Source: Gammaproteobacteria bacterium
GTDB taxonomy: Bacteria; Pseudomonadota; Gammaproteobacteria; HK1
Reading direction: 5' to 3'
DNA length: 64,000 nucleotides
Assembly (NCBI GenBank): GCA_021773795.1
Contig: JAJFJT010000022.1
Location: 1 to 64,000, forward strand
Below the pieces are notes generated by a model. It was not told the origin of the DNA and ran no database searches. It saw only the letters and a program-made list of their open reading frames with translations. This document shows, piece after piece, positions 1 through 7,298 of this stretch; position 1 is the stretch's first letter, and each line of letters starts with the position of its first letter. Position numbers and translations under genes: made by a program.

Positions 1-1
1 G

Positions 2-1681
2 CCCGTGGGGGCACTTGCCGCCTACGCGGCGCTGGCCTTTATCTTTCTTATCGGACTGGTACAGGAGCTGTTTTACGGCTTTGGACACCAGCAGGTGTAT
101 TCCGCGCTTTCCGCCTTGCCCGCCTGGCGGGTTATTGGCGCGCCCACCCTGGGGGGATTGCTGGTCGGAATACTGGTCTGGCGTTTCATGCCCGGTCGCA
201 GGAATTACGGCCCCGCCGATGTCATGCAGGCGGTACGCGAGCACGACGGAAAAATGCCGATCAACGTCGGACTGGGCTCAGCGGCCATCAGTATTCTTTC
301 TATCGGCGCCGGCGCCTCGGTCGGCCGCTACGGGCCGGCAGTACATCTGGGAGCAAGTCTCAGTTCCTGGGTCTCCCGGCACTTCAAGTTCGAGCGCAGC
401 CAGCACTTGGCAATACTTGGCTGCGGAGTCGCCGCCGCCATAGCCGCATCTTTCAACGCCCCGCTGGCGGGCGTGGTGTTTGCCCACGAAGTCATCCTGG
501 GCGCCTATGCCCTGCGCGCCTTCGTGCCCATCATTATCGCCTCCGTCACCGGCACCGTGGTCGCACGCGCCCATATGGGTGACTTTTCCATTTTCGCCAT
601 GAGCGACTATGAAATTCTCTTCAACCACGAATACCTGTTATTCGCCCTGGTCGGCGTGCTCGGAGGCGGGTTGGCCATCCTCTTCATGAACAGCATGAAT
701 CTATCGACCCGCCTGGTTGCCCGGACATCCGTTCCGCTATGGGCACGCCCCATGATTGGCGGCTTTATACTGGGCCTGCTTGCGCTGGCATTTCCCCAGA
801 TCATCGGCCTCGGCGACGAGGCTATACACGATGCCTTTGGCCAGCTGTTTCCCCTGTGGCTGCTGCTGGCGCTGGTAGTCATCAAGCTGATTGCCACCTC
901 GGTCAGCTTCGCCTTTGGCTTCGGTGGCGGCGTCTTCGGCCCCGCCCTCTTTCTCGGTGCCATGCTCGGCAGTGCCTTTGGCAATATCCTCACGCTGGTA
1001 ATGCCGGATGCCATATCACCGCCTGCGATCTACGCGGTAGCGGGAATGAGCGCGGTGATCAGTTGTGTCATCGGGGCACCGCTGGCGACTATTCTGATCG
1101 CCTTTGAATTAACCACCAGCTACTCTCTGACCACCGCCGTCATGCTGGCCGTGGTTCTCGCCAGCATGGTATCGCACCGGTTTTTTCCCTACTCGTATTT
1201 TAACTTTCAGCTGCAACAGCGCGGCATAGATGTCAGCGTCGGCAGAGAGGTGGGCATTCTGAAATCCCGTCTGGTCACGGAGGTGCTCTGTAAGGAGTAT
1301 CTGAGTATCGGGACTGGCGCTACCGCGGTCGAGATCCGGGACATTCTATTGAGGAAAAATGAACGCGAACTGCTGGTTGTCGACGACGCCGGGAAACTCA
1401 TCGGCCAGGTCACCCTGTACGATGTCGTCAAGGCCTGCCATGATGGCGAGGCCGACACTCTGGCCGGCGACCTTGCGACCCTGCCCGACATCATCATCGA
1501 AGGGGATTCCCACCTGCACGCGACCATGCAATCCCTGAACGAGTTTGTTGGCATCAGCGTTCCGGTTATTGATGACCGTGAGCACATGAAACTGCTGGGC
1601 ATCATCTTCGAAAACAGCGTTATCAGCGCTTACAACGAAGCGGTGGAACAGGCTCGGGACGAAGAGCGTGGACTCGTTTAA
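2..1681 (+). CDS. CLC-family chloride channel/transporter with CBS pair, 5' partial
   Basis: The frame is open to the left edge, and the first visible residues already lie in an early membrane helix, so the start is outside the window. Residue numbers here count from the GTG at position 5. About ten membrane segments fill residues 1-405, and two CBS motifs (about 420-545) form the cytoplasmic tail. CLC landmarks are GRYGP (107-111), a glutamate in FAHE (162), GGGVFGP, and TTSYS with Tyr373, which fits the anion-coordinating tyrosine. The position normally held by the gating glutamate (GREGP in ClC-ec1) is Tyr109. The protein should move chloride or a related anion across the inner membrane. 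Loss of the gating glutamate suggests a channel or an uncoupled transporter rather than a 2:1 Cl-/H+ exchanger; that is an inference. Confidence 0.9.
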   Translation, partial: PVGALAAYAALAFIFLIGLVQELFYGFGHQQVYSALSALPAWRVIGAPTLGGLLVGILVWRFMPGRRNYGPADVMQAVREHDGKMPINVGLGSAAISILSIGAGASVGRYGPAVHLGASLSSWVSRHFKFERSQHLAILGCGVAAAIAASFNAPLAGVVFAHEVILGAYALRAFVPIIIASVTGTVVARAHMGDFSIFAMSDYEILFNHEYLLFALVGVLGGGLAILFMNSMNLSTRLVARTSVPLWARPMIGGFILGLLALAFPQIIGLGDEAIHDAFGQLFPLWLLLALVVIKLIATSVSFAFGFGGGVFGPALFLGAMLGSAFGNILTLVMPDAISPPAIYAVAGMSAVISCVIGAPLATILIAFELTTSYSLTTAVMLAVVLASMVSHRFFPYSYFNFQLQQRGIDVSVGREVGILKSRLVTEVLCKEYLSIGTGATAVEIRDILLRKNERELLVVDDAGKLIGQVTLYDVVKACHDGEADTLAGDLATLPDIIIEGDSHLHATMQSLNEFVGISVPVIDDREHMKLLGIIFENSVISAYNEAVEQARDEERGLV

Positions 1682-1686
1682 CGAAC

Positions 1687-1816
1687 CACTGCTGTCCCGT
1701 TAACTCCCGTCATTCCGGGCAGGGTTTTTTGCTGACCCGGAATCCAGGTTTTTCAACCTCTTAAGAACACCGGGTCAAGCACGGCATGACGAATGTTAGC
1801 TAACGGGACAGCAGTG
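1687..1816. repeat. 130-bp inverted-repeat element (MITE-like), family A
   Basis: The ends are a near-perfect 16-bp inverted repeat: CACTGCTGTCCCGTTA at 1687-1702 is matched in reverse at 1801-1816 and just before it. Inside are a second inverted pair based on CGTCATTCCGGG/GCATGACG and the word GACCCGGAAT. No ORF fits inside. A related, decayed end lies at 6375-6390. I see no clear target duplication. It fills the space between the CLC gene and the next minus-strand gene. Confidence 0.65.
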
Positions 1817-1856
1817 TTAACAGACAGGAATATCTTTACCCCACGAGCAGAGCCTG

Positions 1857-2132
1857 CTAGGCCCGTACCCAAAGAAAGAACAGAGCAGGCACCAGAATGC
1901 ACAGCGTCCACAGCCCATACTTCAGCCGGGATGAGCTGGGTGAAAGCAGGGCCATCGCAAGGCCAATGAAGCCGATGAGGGCCATGGGATAGGCCAATAT
2001 GACAGCAGGCCCCCAAGCGCTTTGCGCCTCCCCGGCATCTTCGAGCGCATAGTAACCAAAGCAGGCGACGGCCGGGATCGCCAGAACAACAATCACCCGA
2101 ACAAGCCACTCTGGAAGACGCGGTGTAGTCAT
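1857..2132 (-). CDS. small hypothetical membrane protein, 91 aa
   Basis: I do not recognise a family. The protein begins MTTPRLPEW and shows three hydrophobic segments (about residues 9-26, 40-62 and 70-89), separated by a short acidic loop, and ends in WVRA. It is therefore probably a three-helix inner-membrane protein. An upstream in-frame start at 2156 would add eight residues; I prefer the ATG at 2132, which has a G-rich stretch just ahead of it. It is flanked on both sides by inverted repeats (1687-1816 and 2181-2273), so it stands alone rather than in an operon. It could still be a chance ORF, but the regular helix pattern argues for a gene. Confidence 0.5.
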   Translation of the reverse strand: MTTPRLPEWLVRVIVVLAIPAVACFGYYALEDAGEAQSAWGPAVILAYPMALIGFIGLAMALLSPSSSRLKYGLWTLCILVPALFFLWVRA

Positions 2133-2180
2133 ACGAACCCCGAAACCCCGGATCATGAGCCAGGGAAGCTCAAATTATTT

Positions 2181-2273
2181 CGTCATTCCGGCCGAAGCGA
2201 AGCGGAGATTTGACCAGGGATGGTCTTATGACGCGAAACACAAGGATGTGCGAGAGCGGCCCCCGGAATCCAG
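2181..2273. repeat. dispersed inverted repeat with CATTCCGG/CCGGAAT ends
   Basis: CGTCATTCCGG at 2181-2191 is answered by CCGGAATCCAG at 2263-2273, giving a 93-bp unit with paired 7-bp ends. Inside is GACCAGGGATGGTC, itself palindromic. The same end words occur inside the 1687-1816 element and at 6266-6290, so this is a dispersed extragenic repeat. No coding potential is seen. Confidence 0.55.
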
Positions 2274-2388
2274 ATCATATGAATCAACAGCTTCCCTGAC
2301 AGTGTAACCGGGGAACAATTCCCGCTGCAGCAGCACGCAGTTCAGCCCATATGGCTCGCAGCGTGTTCTCGCCTGCTATATTGCCCCG

Positions 2389-3573
2389 GTGAAAAATTTC
2401 GATGTCATTATTCTCGGTGGCGGTGCCGCCGGACTCATGTGTGCAATAGCCGCCGGGCAGCGTGGCCGGCGCGTGCTCGTGCTCGAAGGTTCCAACAAGG
2501 TCGGCAAGAAGATACTCATGTCCGGTGGCGGGCGCTGTAACTTCACCAACTTATATTGCGAGCCTTCCAATTTTATTTCCGCCAATCCACATTTTTGCAT
2601 CTCTGCCCTGAGCCGCTATAGCCCGTGGGACTTCATTGCGCTGGTGGAAAAACATGGCATCGCCTATCACGAGAAAACCCTCGGCCAACTGTTTTGCGAT
2701 CACTCGTCAAAAGACATCCTCGCCGCACTGACGACTGAATGTGAGCAGGCAAATGTCCACATACTGACGGACAGTGAAATTAGCTCGGTGGTACATCAGC
2801 AGCGCTATATCGTGAGCTGCCGTCATGATGACTTTTCCGGCGAATCACTGGTGCTTGCCACTGGCGGACTGTCCATTCCGAAAATGGGGGCCACTGATTT
2901 CGGTTACCGTCTGGCGAGGCAATTCGGGCTGAAGGTACGCACTACCCGCGCCGGCCTGGTGCCATTTACATTTTCCGGCGCCATGGGCGCTGTCATGGCA
3001 CGGCTATCCGGTGTCAGCTTGCACGCCACCCTTGAGGCCGGTGATGTGGCATTCACCGAGGGCATCCTGTTTACCCATCGCGGCCTCAGCGGCCCTGCCG
3101 CGCTGCAGCTGTCCAGTTACTGGAAACCGGGGAAGGATATTCGCCTCAACCTGTTACCCGGGCACGATGCAACAACACTGCTGTTGAAAGCCAAGGCGAC
3201 ACAGCCCAGAGCGCTCTTGCGAACGGTGTTGTCAGAGCTTCTGCCACGGGCTTTGGTGCTGGAACTGGAGCCGCTTTTCTGGCCCGCATCCGCACAAGTA
3301 CCACTGGCTGAAATTTCCGACGATGTGTTAAAGCAGGTGGCGAAACAGCTAAATGCCTGGATATTAAGGCCCGCCGGCACCGAGGGTTACCGCACGGCGG
3401 AGGTCACTCTAGGCGGCATCGACACCGACGAATTGTCATCCAAGACCATGGAATTCAAACGCCAGCCCGGCCTTTACTGCATCGGTGAAGTCGTCGATGT
3501 CACCGGCCATCTGGGTGGTTTCAATTTCCAGTGGGCCTGGGCCTCCGCACAGGCCGCAGGCCAGGTTGCATGA
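2389..3573 (+). CDS. BaiN/HI0933-family flavoprotein (NAD(P)/FAD-dependent oxidoreductase), 394 aa
   Basis: The N-terminus has a Rossmann FAD-binding loop GGGAAGL (residues 10-16) followed by the family signature GKKILMSGGGRCNFTN (about 39-54). The C-terminal end GGFNFQWAWASAQAAG matches the second FAD contact of the HI0933/YhiN/BaiN family. The 394-aa length is normal for that family. Members are soluble flavoproteins; some act in bile-acid or aminoacetone oxidation, but most have no established substrate, so I assign no reaction. The start is a GTG at 2389, right at the beginning of homology to the FAD fold. It is a single-gene unit; the next 400 bases hold no convincing gene. Confidence 0.88.
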   Translation: MKNFDVIILGGGAAGLMCAIAAGQRGRRVLVLEGSNKVGKKILMSGGGRCNFTNLYCEPSNFISANPHFCISALSRYSPWDFIALVEKHGIAYHEKTLGQLFCDHSSKDILAALTTECEQANVHILTDSEISSVVHQQRYIVSCRHDDFSGESLVLATGGLSIPKMGATDFGYRLARQFGLKVRTTRAGLVPFTFSGAMGAVMARLSGVSLHATLEAGDVAFTEGILFTHRGLSGPAALQLSSYWKPGKDIRLNLLPGHDATTLLLKAKATQPRALLRTVLSELLPRALVLELEPLFWPASAQVPLAEISDDVLKQVAKQLNAWILRPAGTEGYRTAEVTLGGIDTDELSSKTMEFKRQPGLYCIGEVVDVTGHLGGFNFQWAWASAQAAGQVA

Positions 3574-3975
3574 AGCCAATCTGGAAAGACAAGGCAAAGG
3601 ATCTGCGCTAGGCTGTCTATTATCTGGTCAAGGGTCTCACGGAATGAACCGCTCATGACATCTGCCCGACACCATTTCATCTTGGCCCTATCCCGCGGCG
3701 TGGAGCCCTACCCGGCTCACCAAATACTGCACGCGAATGACCCTCGCGAGGTTTCGCTACTTCAATCCGATTATATGGAAAGATGGCGACATAATACGGG
3801 AGAGACAAAAAGTCCGATTATCAAAAAGAACGTCGGAGTGGTTTTTAACATATTGATAAATAGAGGATATTTATGTTTTGGAGAGAAGCATGGACACATT
3901 GAGCGTATGTGCCAATCCGTTTATTGCCGAATCGGCATTAATCATTAAACGAGCCAACTGTCCACATAAATCCTG
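3574..3975. other. 400-bp stretch without a convincing gene
   Basis: Base composition shifts from GC-rich to AT-rich around 3780. An open frame at 3655-3948 has no recognisable domain or good start signal. There is no inverted-repeat end, tRNA or attC here. The stretch ends in the TCCTG just before the cassette boundary at 3975/3976, so it is probably the flank into which the cassette inserted. Confidence 0.5.
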
Positions 3976-4716
3976 TTAGCTGTAGGAAAGAAAATGGATT
4001 CTTCTGAACAAATACTAAAAAGGGCAGGAATTGCACTATTAATTGTTGGCATTATCGACATTGGTGTAATGATTTACTGCATTACTAATAAAATTAGTTA
4101 CTCTTCTAGTTTCAATATATTTGCTGTTATTGCTGGCATATTTCTTATGAGAGGCAGTATACGCACAGCTAGAATAGTTACTTTCTTTAGCGCTTTCATG
4201 CTTGCTGGTTTTCTCGGTCTTGTAGTAATTTTTCCATTTATGGAGCCATTTGAATTAAAAGCTATCACTTTTAAATTAAATCCTATTTCCACAGTTCTTT
4301 CTTATGTTTTTATGTTCGTGGCTATAGGCTTCGTTTATTGGGTATATAAAAACCTTGCAAGTGAGCCTGTGATGACCGCAAGAAAAGAAGCAGGCCTCAG
4401 TTACGGAGTTCCAAAACTAGCATTTGGGTTCGGCGGAGCATTAGTAATTGGTCTATCCATAGCAATGTATTCCTTAAACAACGGTTCAAATGCAGAAATT
4501 GCCAAAGCAAAAGCTCTAGAGCAACTTGGAGATTCGTACAAATATCATGTTACAGCCATGAATTTTTCCGGCAATTATGCAAGCGCTCGTCTCACTGCTT
4601 ACCGTGAGGGTGAAATCAAGGAGCTTAGTGTTGAGTGGAATGAATAAAACAGCTAACAAGGCGCTCGTTCGGACGCAAACTACGCTGCGCTTCGTTTGCG
4701 CCGCACAGCTAGGTCG
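3976..4716 (+). mobile_element. integron-type gene cassette (single, no integrase seen)
   Basis: The left boundary is GTTAGCT at 3975-3981. The right end is an attC hairpin at 4651-4722 whose left core is AGCTAAC (4651-4657), the exact reverse complement of the left boundary. That is what an excised circular cassette closed between G3975 and T3976 would show: its attC would have fully complementary outer cores. One gene (3994-4647) starts 18 bases inside the boundary and stops just before the attC, the standard cassette layout. The cassette is 741 bp and visibly more AT-rich than the core genes. No intI, attI or second attC is visible, so this is either a stray cassette inserted at a secondary site (TCCTG|TTATGTT) or the remnant of an array. 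Confidence 0.72.
3994..4647 (+). CDS. cassette-encoded hypothetical membrane protein, 217 aa
   Basis: I do not recognise a family. Five hydrophobic segments are visible (about residues 10-30, 40-55, 60-82, 98-118 and 138-160), followed by a soluble tail (about 165-217) that reads like a small alpha/beta domain. It begins MDSSEQ and starts 18 bases after the cassette boundary, with GGAAAG upstream as a plausible ribosome site. Codon use is AT-rich (many AAA, ATT and TTA codons), unlike the housekeeping genes in the window, which fits acquisition with the cassette. It likely sits in the inner membrane. Nothing in the sequence tells its function. Confidence 0.75.
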   Translation: MDSSEQILKRAGIALLIVGIIDIGVMIYCITNKISYSSSFNIFAVIAGIFLMRGSIRTARIVTFFSAFMLAGFLGLVVIFPFMEPFELKAITFKLNPISTVLSYVFMFVAIGFVYWVYKNLASEPVMTARKEAGLSYGVPKLAFGFGGALVIGLSIAMYSLNNGSNAEIAKAKALEQLGDSYKYHVTAMNFSGNYASARLTAYREGEIKELSVEWNE

Positions 4717-4722
4717 TTATGT
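4651..4722 (+). other. attC recombination site
   Basis: The site has the parts of an integron attC. The outer core is AGCTAAC (4651-4657). An inner arm, GGCGCTCGTTCGGACG, is followed by a strong central stem, CGCAAAC (4674-4680) pairing with GTTTGCG (4694-4700). CCGCACAGCTAGGTC then precedes the right core GTTATGT (4716-4722). The right core differs from the left core's complement, as expected when the right half belongs to the next DNA after strand exchange. Confidence 0.78.
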
Positions 4723-4759
4723 TCTAAAGCGCTGAACGGAACCTATTTTCAAGCAAGAC

Positions 4760-5296
4760 ATGAGCTACAAAATTCTCGATAAAAACAACAAAGAAGAGGT
4801 GGCGGGCCTTTTCAAATCCGTCTTTTCTTCATCCGAGGGAGAAAAAGAAGGCGAGCTGATTGGTAACCTTGCATCGCAACTGTCTTCAAGAACTGATGAT
4901 CAGGAAATAATTTGTATTGGCGCTTATGAAGACGAATCAATTGTCGGGGCGATTTTTTTAACTCATCTTGGATTTAATGAGCCCGTCACTGTTTACATGC
5001 TTGCTCCTGTAGCAGTTAGCACAAAGCATCAGGGGAAAGGCATCGGGCAGGCGCTAATCAGGCATGGATTGAATGAGTTGAAAAATCGATCTATCGCTGT
5101 AGTCGTCACATATGGTGACCCCTCTTTTTACTCCAGGGTAGGATTTCAAGCCCTATCAGAAGATGTTATCCAGGCGCCGCTGAAACTTTCAATGCCGGAA
5201 GGCTGGCTGGGCCAGTCCTTAACGGGTGAGCCAATTCCAACCATCAATGGGCGTCCCGAATGCGTAAAGGCATTCAACGATCCTGTTTATTGGTAA
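4760..5296 (+). CDS. GNAT-family N-acetyltransferase (YhbS-like), 178 aa
   Basis: The protein carries the GNAT acetyl-CoA motif QGKGIGQALI (about residues 91-100) after the beta strand VYMLAPVAVS, then the FYSRVGF segment typical of YhbS-type members. Length is normal for a single GNAT domain. It would transfer an acetyl group from acetyl-CoA to a small molecule or protein; the acceptor cannot be read from sequence. It starts 44 bases after the attC, and its base composition is lower in GC than the core genes, so it could be a second cassette that lost its own attC. I see no attC between its stop and the nitrilase start. It may be co-transcribed with the nitrilase 25 bases downstream. Confidence 0.85.
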   Translation: MSYKILDKNNKEEVAGLFKSVFSSSEGEKEGELIGNLASQLSSRTDDQEIICIGAYEDESIVGAIFLTHLGFNEPVTVYMLAPVAVSTKHQGKGIGQALIRHGLNELKNRSIAVVVTYGDPSFYSRVGFQALSEDVIQAPLKLSMPEGWLGQSLTGEPIPTINGRPECVKAFNDPVYW

Positions 5297-5321
5297 TGAC
5301 AGAAACACAAGAGGAATCGTC

Positions 5322-6257
5322 GTGGAAACAATTGCAGTAGTACAGGAATCTCCGGCTTTCCTTGATCGTGAGAAAACGATTGCGCTGGCCATTGAATTGG
5401 TCGAAAAAGCCGTTAAGGGTGGCGCCAGGCTGATTGTGTTCCCGGAGGCTTTTATCTCGGGATATCCCGCATGGATATGGCGACTGCGACCGGGAGGTGA
5501 CTGGTCACTTAATGAAGAGTTGCATGCACGCCTGCTGGACAGCTCGGTCAACATCAGCGCCGGCGACCTGGATCCTTTATGTATGGCCGCGAAGGCACAT
5601 AACGTCACAATAATCTGTGGCTTGAACGAAAGAGACGGTGATCTCAGCCAGGCTACCGTCTACAACACGGCAGTTGTTATAGGCAATGATGGCACCATTT
5701 TGAATCGGCATCGGAAGCTGATGCCCACAAACCCGGAACGAATGGTTTGGGGCTTCGGTGATGGAACCGGCCTGAATGTCATCGACACGCCGGTCGGCAA
5801 GGTCGGGACATTACTGTGCTGGGAAAACTACATGCCCCTGGCGCGATATGCACTCTACGGGCAGGGCATACAACTCTATGTAGCGCCAACCTACGACTGT
5901 GGTGATGACTGGATCGGCACCATGCAGCACATTGCCAGGGAGGGGTGCTGCTGGGTTATCTCCTGCGGCGTTGCGCTGACGCGAAGCGATATTCCGTCCG
6001 ATTTCCCCGAGAAGAGCACAATCTACCCGGACTCCGAAGACTGGATAAACGCTGGCGATTCCGCTGTCATTGCACCCGGCGGGAAAATTGTGGCTGGCCC
6101 GATGAGAGAGGCAAAAGGGATTCTGTTTGCCGAGGTGGATCCGAATAGTACGGTCAGTGCCAAACGCGCTCTCGATGTGGCAGGGCATTACTCACGGCCT
6201 GACATTTTTAGCTTGAGCGTCAACAGACAGGCCCAGAAGCCCGTGGTATTCAGGTAG
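5322..6257 (+). CDS. nitrilase / carbon-nitrogen hydrolase, 311 aa
   Basis: All three catalytic residues of the nitrilase superfamily are present: Glu42 in FPEAF, Lys132 in HRKLMPT and Cys166 in LLCWENYMPL. CWEN after the catalytic cysteine, together with the HRKLMPTNPER segment, matches the true nitrilase branch (nitrile to carboxylate plus ammonia) better than the amidase branches. It is expected to be a soluble, spiral-forming enzyme. The start is a GTG at 5322, with GAGGAA at a good distance and MxxIAVVQ at the expected fold start. It follows the GNAT gene by 25 bases. The substrate is unknown. Confidence 0.9.
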   Translation: METIAVVQESPAFLDREKTIALAIELVEKAVKGGARLIVFPEAFISGYPAWIWRLRPGGDWSLNEELHARLLDSSVNISAGDLDPLCMAAKAHNVTIICGLNERDGDLSQATVYNTAVVIGNDGTILNRHRKLMPTNPERMVWGFGDGTGLNVIDTPVGKVGTLLCWENYMPLARYALYGQGIQLYVAPTYDCGDDWIGTMQHIAREGCCWVISCGVALTRSDIPSDFPEKSTIYPDSEDWINAGDSAVIAPGGKIVAGPMREAKGILFAEVDPNSTVSAKRALDVAGHYSRPDIFSLSVNRQAQKPVVFR

Positions 6258-6265
6258 TTGAGGAT

Positions 6266-6390
6266 ACTGCTGACCCGGAATGACGGGAGCCTTTTTTGAT
6301 TTTCTTGTTTCCCACGCTTCTATGCTTCGTTCTGCCCTTTATCAATAGGGCTGCTAACCGAATTTTCCGAAAGTTAACGAGACAACAGTG
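6266..6390. repeat. decayed inverted-repeat element related to family A
   Basis: The right end (6373-6390) reads in reverse as CACTGTTGTCTCGTTAAC, matching the family A terminus at 1687 at most positions. The left end ACTGCTGACCCGGAATGACGGG repeats words seen inside the first element. The pairing between its own ends is poor, so it looks like an old copy or a solo end. No gene lies inside. Confidence 0.4.
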
Positions 6391-6461
6391 AGTTTAGGAA
6401 TAAATATAGCTTGGACGTTACAGAAACCTCCGGACATATTCAGTGACAAACAAGAAGCCTC

Positions 6462-6785
6462 TCAACTTTCAGATCTGGCGTCTCTGATTTCGTCGTCCAG
6501 CGTCCTTATCTGGTTGATGATAAGGAGCAGTTTCCGACCATTTTGGGTCAGGGAATATTCTGTTCTGGGTGGAACTTCCGCATATATCTGCTTGGATAAC
6601 AAACCATAGCCAGTCAGTTTGCGTAGTCGCTCCGAGAGCACCTTGGTGGAAATTCCCTGGATGTGCCGTTCCAAAGCACCCGGACGCGCAATGCCAGCAG
6701 CAACGGCCTGCAGAACCGATACCGACCACTTGCATCCCACTACGTCTTCGAGCTGCCGGTAAACAGGCTTTGTCGATGAGGCCAT
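6462..6785 (-). CDS. HxlR-family winged-helix transcriptional regulator, 107 aa
   Basis: The sequence fits the HxlR DNA-binding domain: QLEDVVGCKWSVSVLQA, then the recognition segment GISTKVLSERLRKL and the wing YSLTQNGRKL. A cysteine (in VGCKW) sits where redox- or quinone-sensing members such as YodB and QorR keep theirs, so sensing thiol stress is plausible but not shown. I place the start at the ATG at 6785 (MASSTKP); another ATG at 6812 would add nine residues. It is divergent from a CxxC thioredoxin-like gene at 6931, and a tandem repeat lies between them, so it probably controls both. Confidence 0.85.
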   Translation of the reverse strand: MASSTKPVYRQLEDVVGCKWSVSVLQAVAAGIARPGALERHIQGISTKVLSERLRKLTGYGLLSKQIYAEVPPRTEYSLTQNGRKLLLIINQIRTLDDEIRDARSES

Positions 6786-6816
6786 TTTTTTATTTTCCTT
6801 AGTTTCCGGCAAGTTA

Positions 6817-6847
6817 CACCAAAAAGTGGGTGGGGCACCAGAAAGTG
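6817..6847. promoter_or_regulatory. tandem operator candidate for the HxlR-type regulator
   Basis: CACCAAAAAGTG (6817-6828) is repeated as CACCAGAAAGTG (6836-6847), 19 bp apart start to start. The second copy is a perfect palindrome over GGCAC-N6-GTGCC. The spacing puts both on nearly the same face of the DNA in the intergenic space between the regulator and the thioredoxin-like gene. HxlR-family proteins are known to bind paired sites, which supports the reading. Confidence 0.5.
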
Positions 6848-6930
6848 CCTGCTATACGGCGGCCATCCTTGCTCCTAACCTAGCTGCGTGCTTGAGGCAC
6901 TCACCGAAACACAGTCAGGAGTAAAACCTT

Positions 6931-7167
6931 ATGAAGACCAAAGCCATTTTTTACCACGCCGGATGCCCAGTATGCATTGCCGCCGAACAAAACGTAGCCG
7001 ATGCGCTTGACCCATCCAGATACGATATTGAAGTGGTCCATCTCGGTACGGATAACTCGCGTCTGAGTGAGGCAGAGTCCGCCGGCGTCAAGTCTGTCCC
7101 CGCCCTCGTTATGGATGGTGCGGCATTTCATATCAACTTTGGCGCAGGTATTGAAGCGTTGAAGTAG
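6931..7167 (+). CDS. thioredoxin-like CxxC protein, 78 aa
   Basis: This is a short thioredoxin/glutaredoxin-fold protein with the redox pair Cys12-Pro-Val-Cys15 near the first strand, a SVPAL cis-proline segment at about residues 55-59 and a compact 78-aa length. It is likely a cytoplasmic thiol-disulfide protein. GGAG lies at a good distance before the ATG at 6931. It is transcribed away from the HxlR regulator across the tandem operator, and a strong terminator follows the stop, so it forms its own transcript. A role in response to thiol or electrophile stress follows from the pairing but is inference. Confidence 0.82.
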   Translation: MKTKAIFYHAGCPVCIAAEQNVADALDPSRYDIEVVHLGTDNSRLSEAESAGVKSVPALVMDGAAFHINFGAGIEALK

Positions 7168-7193
7168 GGTTTTTATTGTACTTGTAGCACCGG

Positions 7194-7225
7194 GGGTGCC
7201 TGTCTCAAGACGGGCACCCTTTTTA
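7194..7225 (+). terminator. Rho-independent terminator of the thioredoxin-like gene
   Basis: GGGTGCCTGTC pairs with GACGGGCACCC around a TCAA loop, with one G-T pair, and is followed at once by a run of T. It lies 27 bases after the stop of the thioredoxin-like gene. Confidence 0.88.
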
Positions 7226-7240
7226 ATTCAGCGGATTTAG

Positions 7241-7298
7241 GGAAGCTCTGATTTATTCTGGGCGCAAGATATGAGTCCACGAATAGATCAGAGCTTCC
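7241..7298. mobile_element. 58-bp miniature inverted-repeat element with TTAG target duplication
   Basis: The ends are 18-bp inverted repeats with one mismatch (GGAAGCTCTGATTTATTC against its complement at 7281-7298), around a 22-bp centre. The element is bounded by the same four bases on both sides, TTAG at 7237-7240 and 7299-7302. A YTAR target duplication is typical of the IS5 group, so this looks like an internally deleted derivative of such an IS. It abuts the stop codon of the ADP-ribosylglycohydrolase gene: the TAA (minus strand) lies in the duplicated TTAG. Confidence 0.72.

Noticed and set aside
3655-3948. 97-residue open frame on the plus strand
   Set aside because: No recognisable fold, no good ribosome site, and composition changes within it; more likely chance.
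3976-6257. A full mobile integron
   Set aside because: Only one attC is visible and there is no integrase gene, so a complete integron cannot be claimed.
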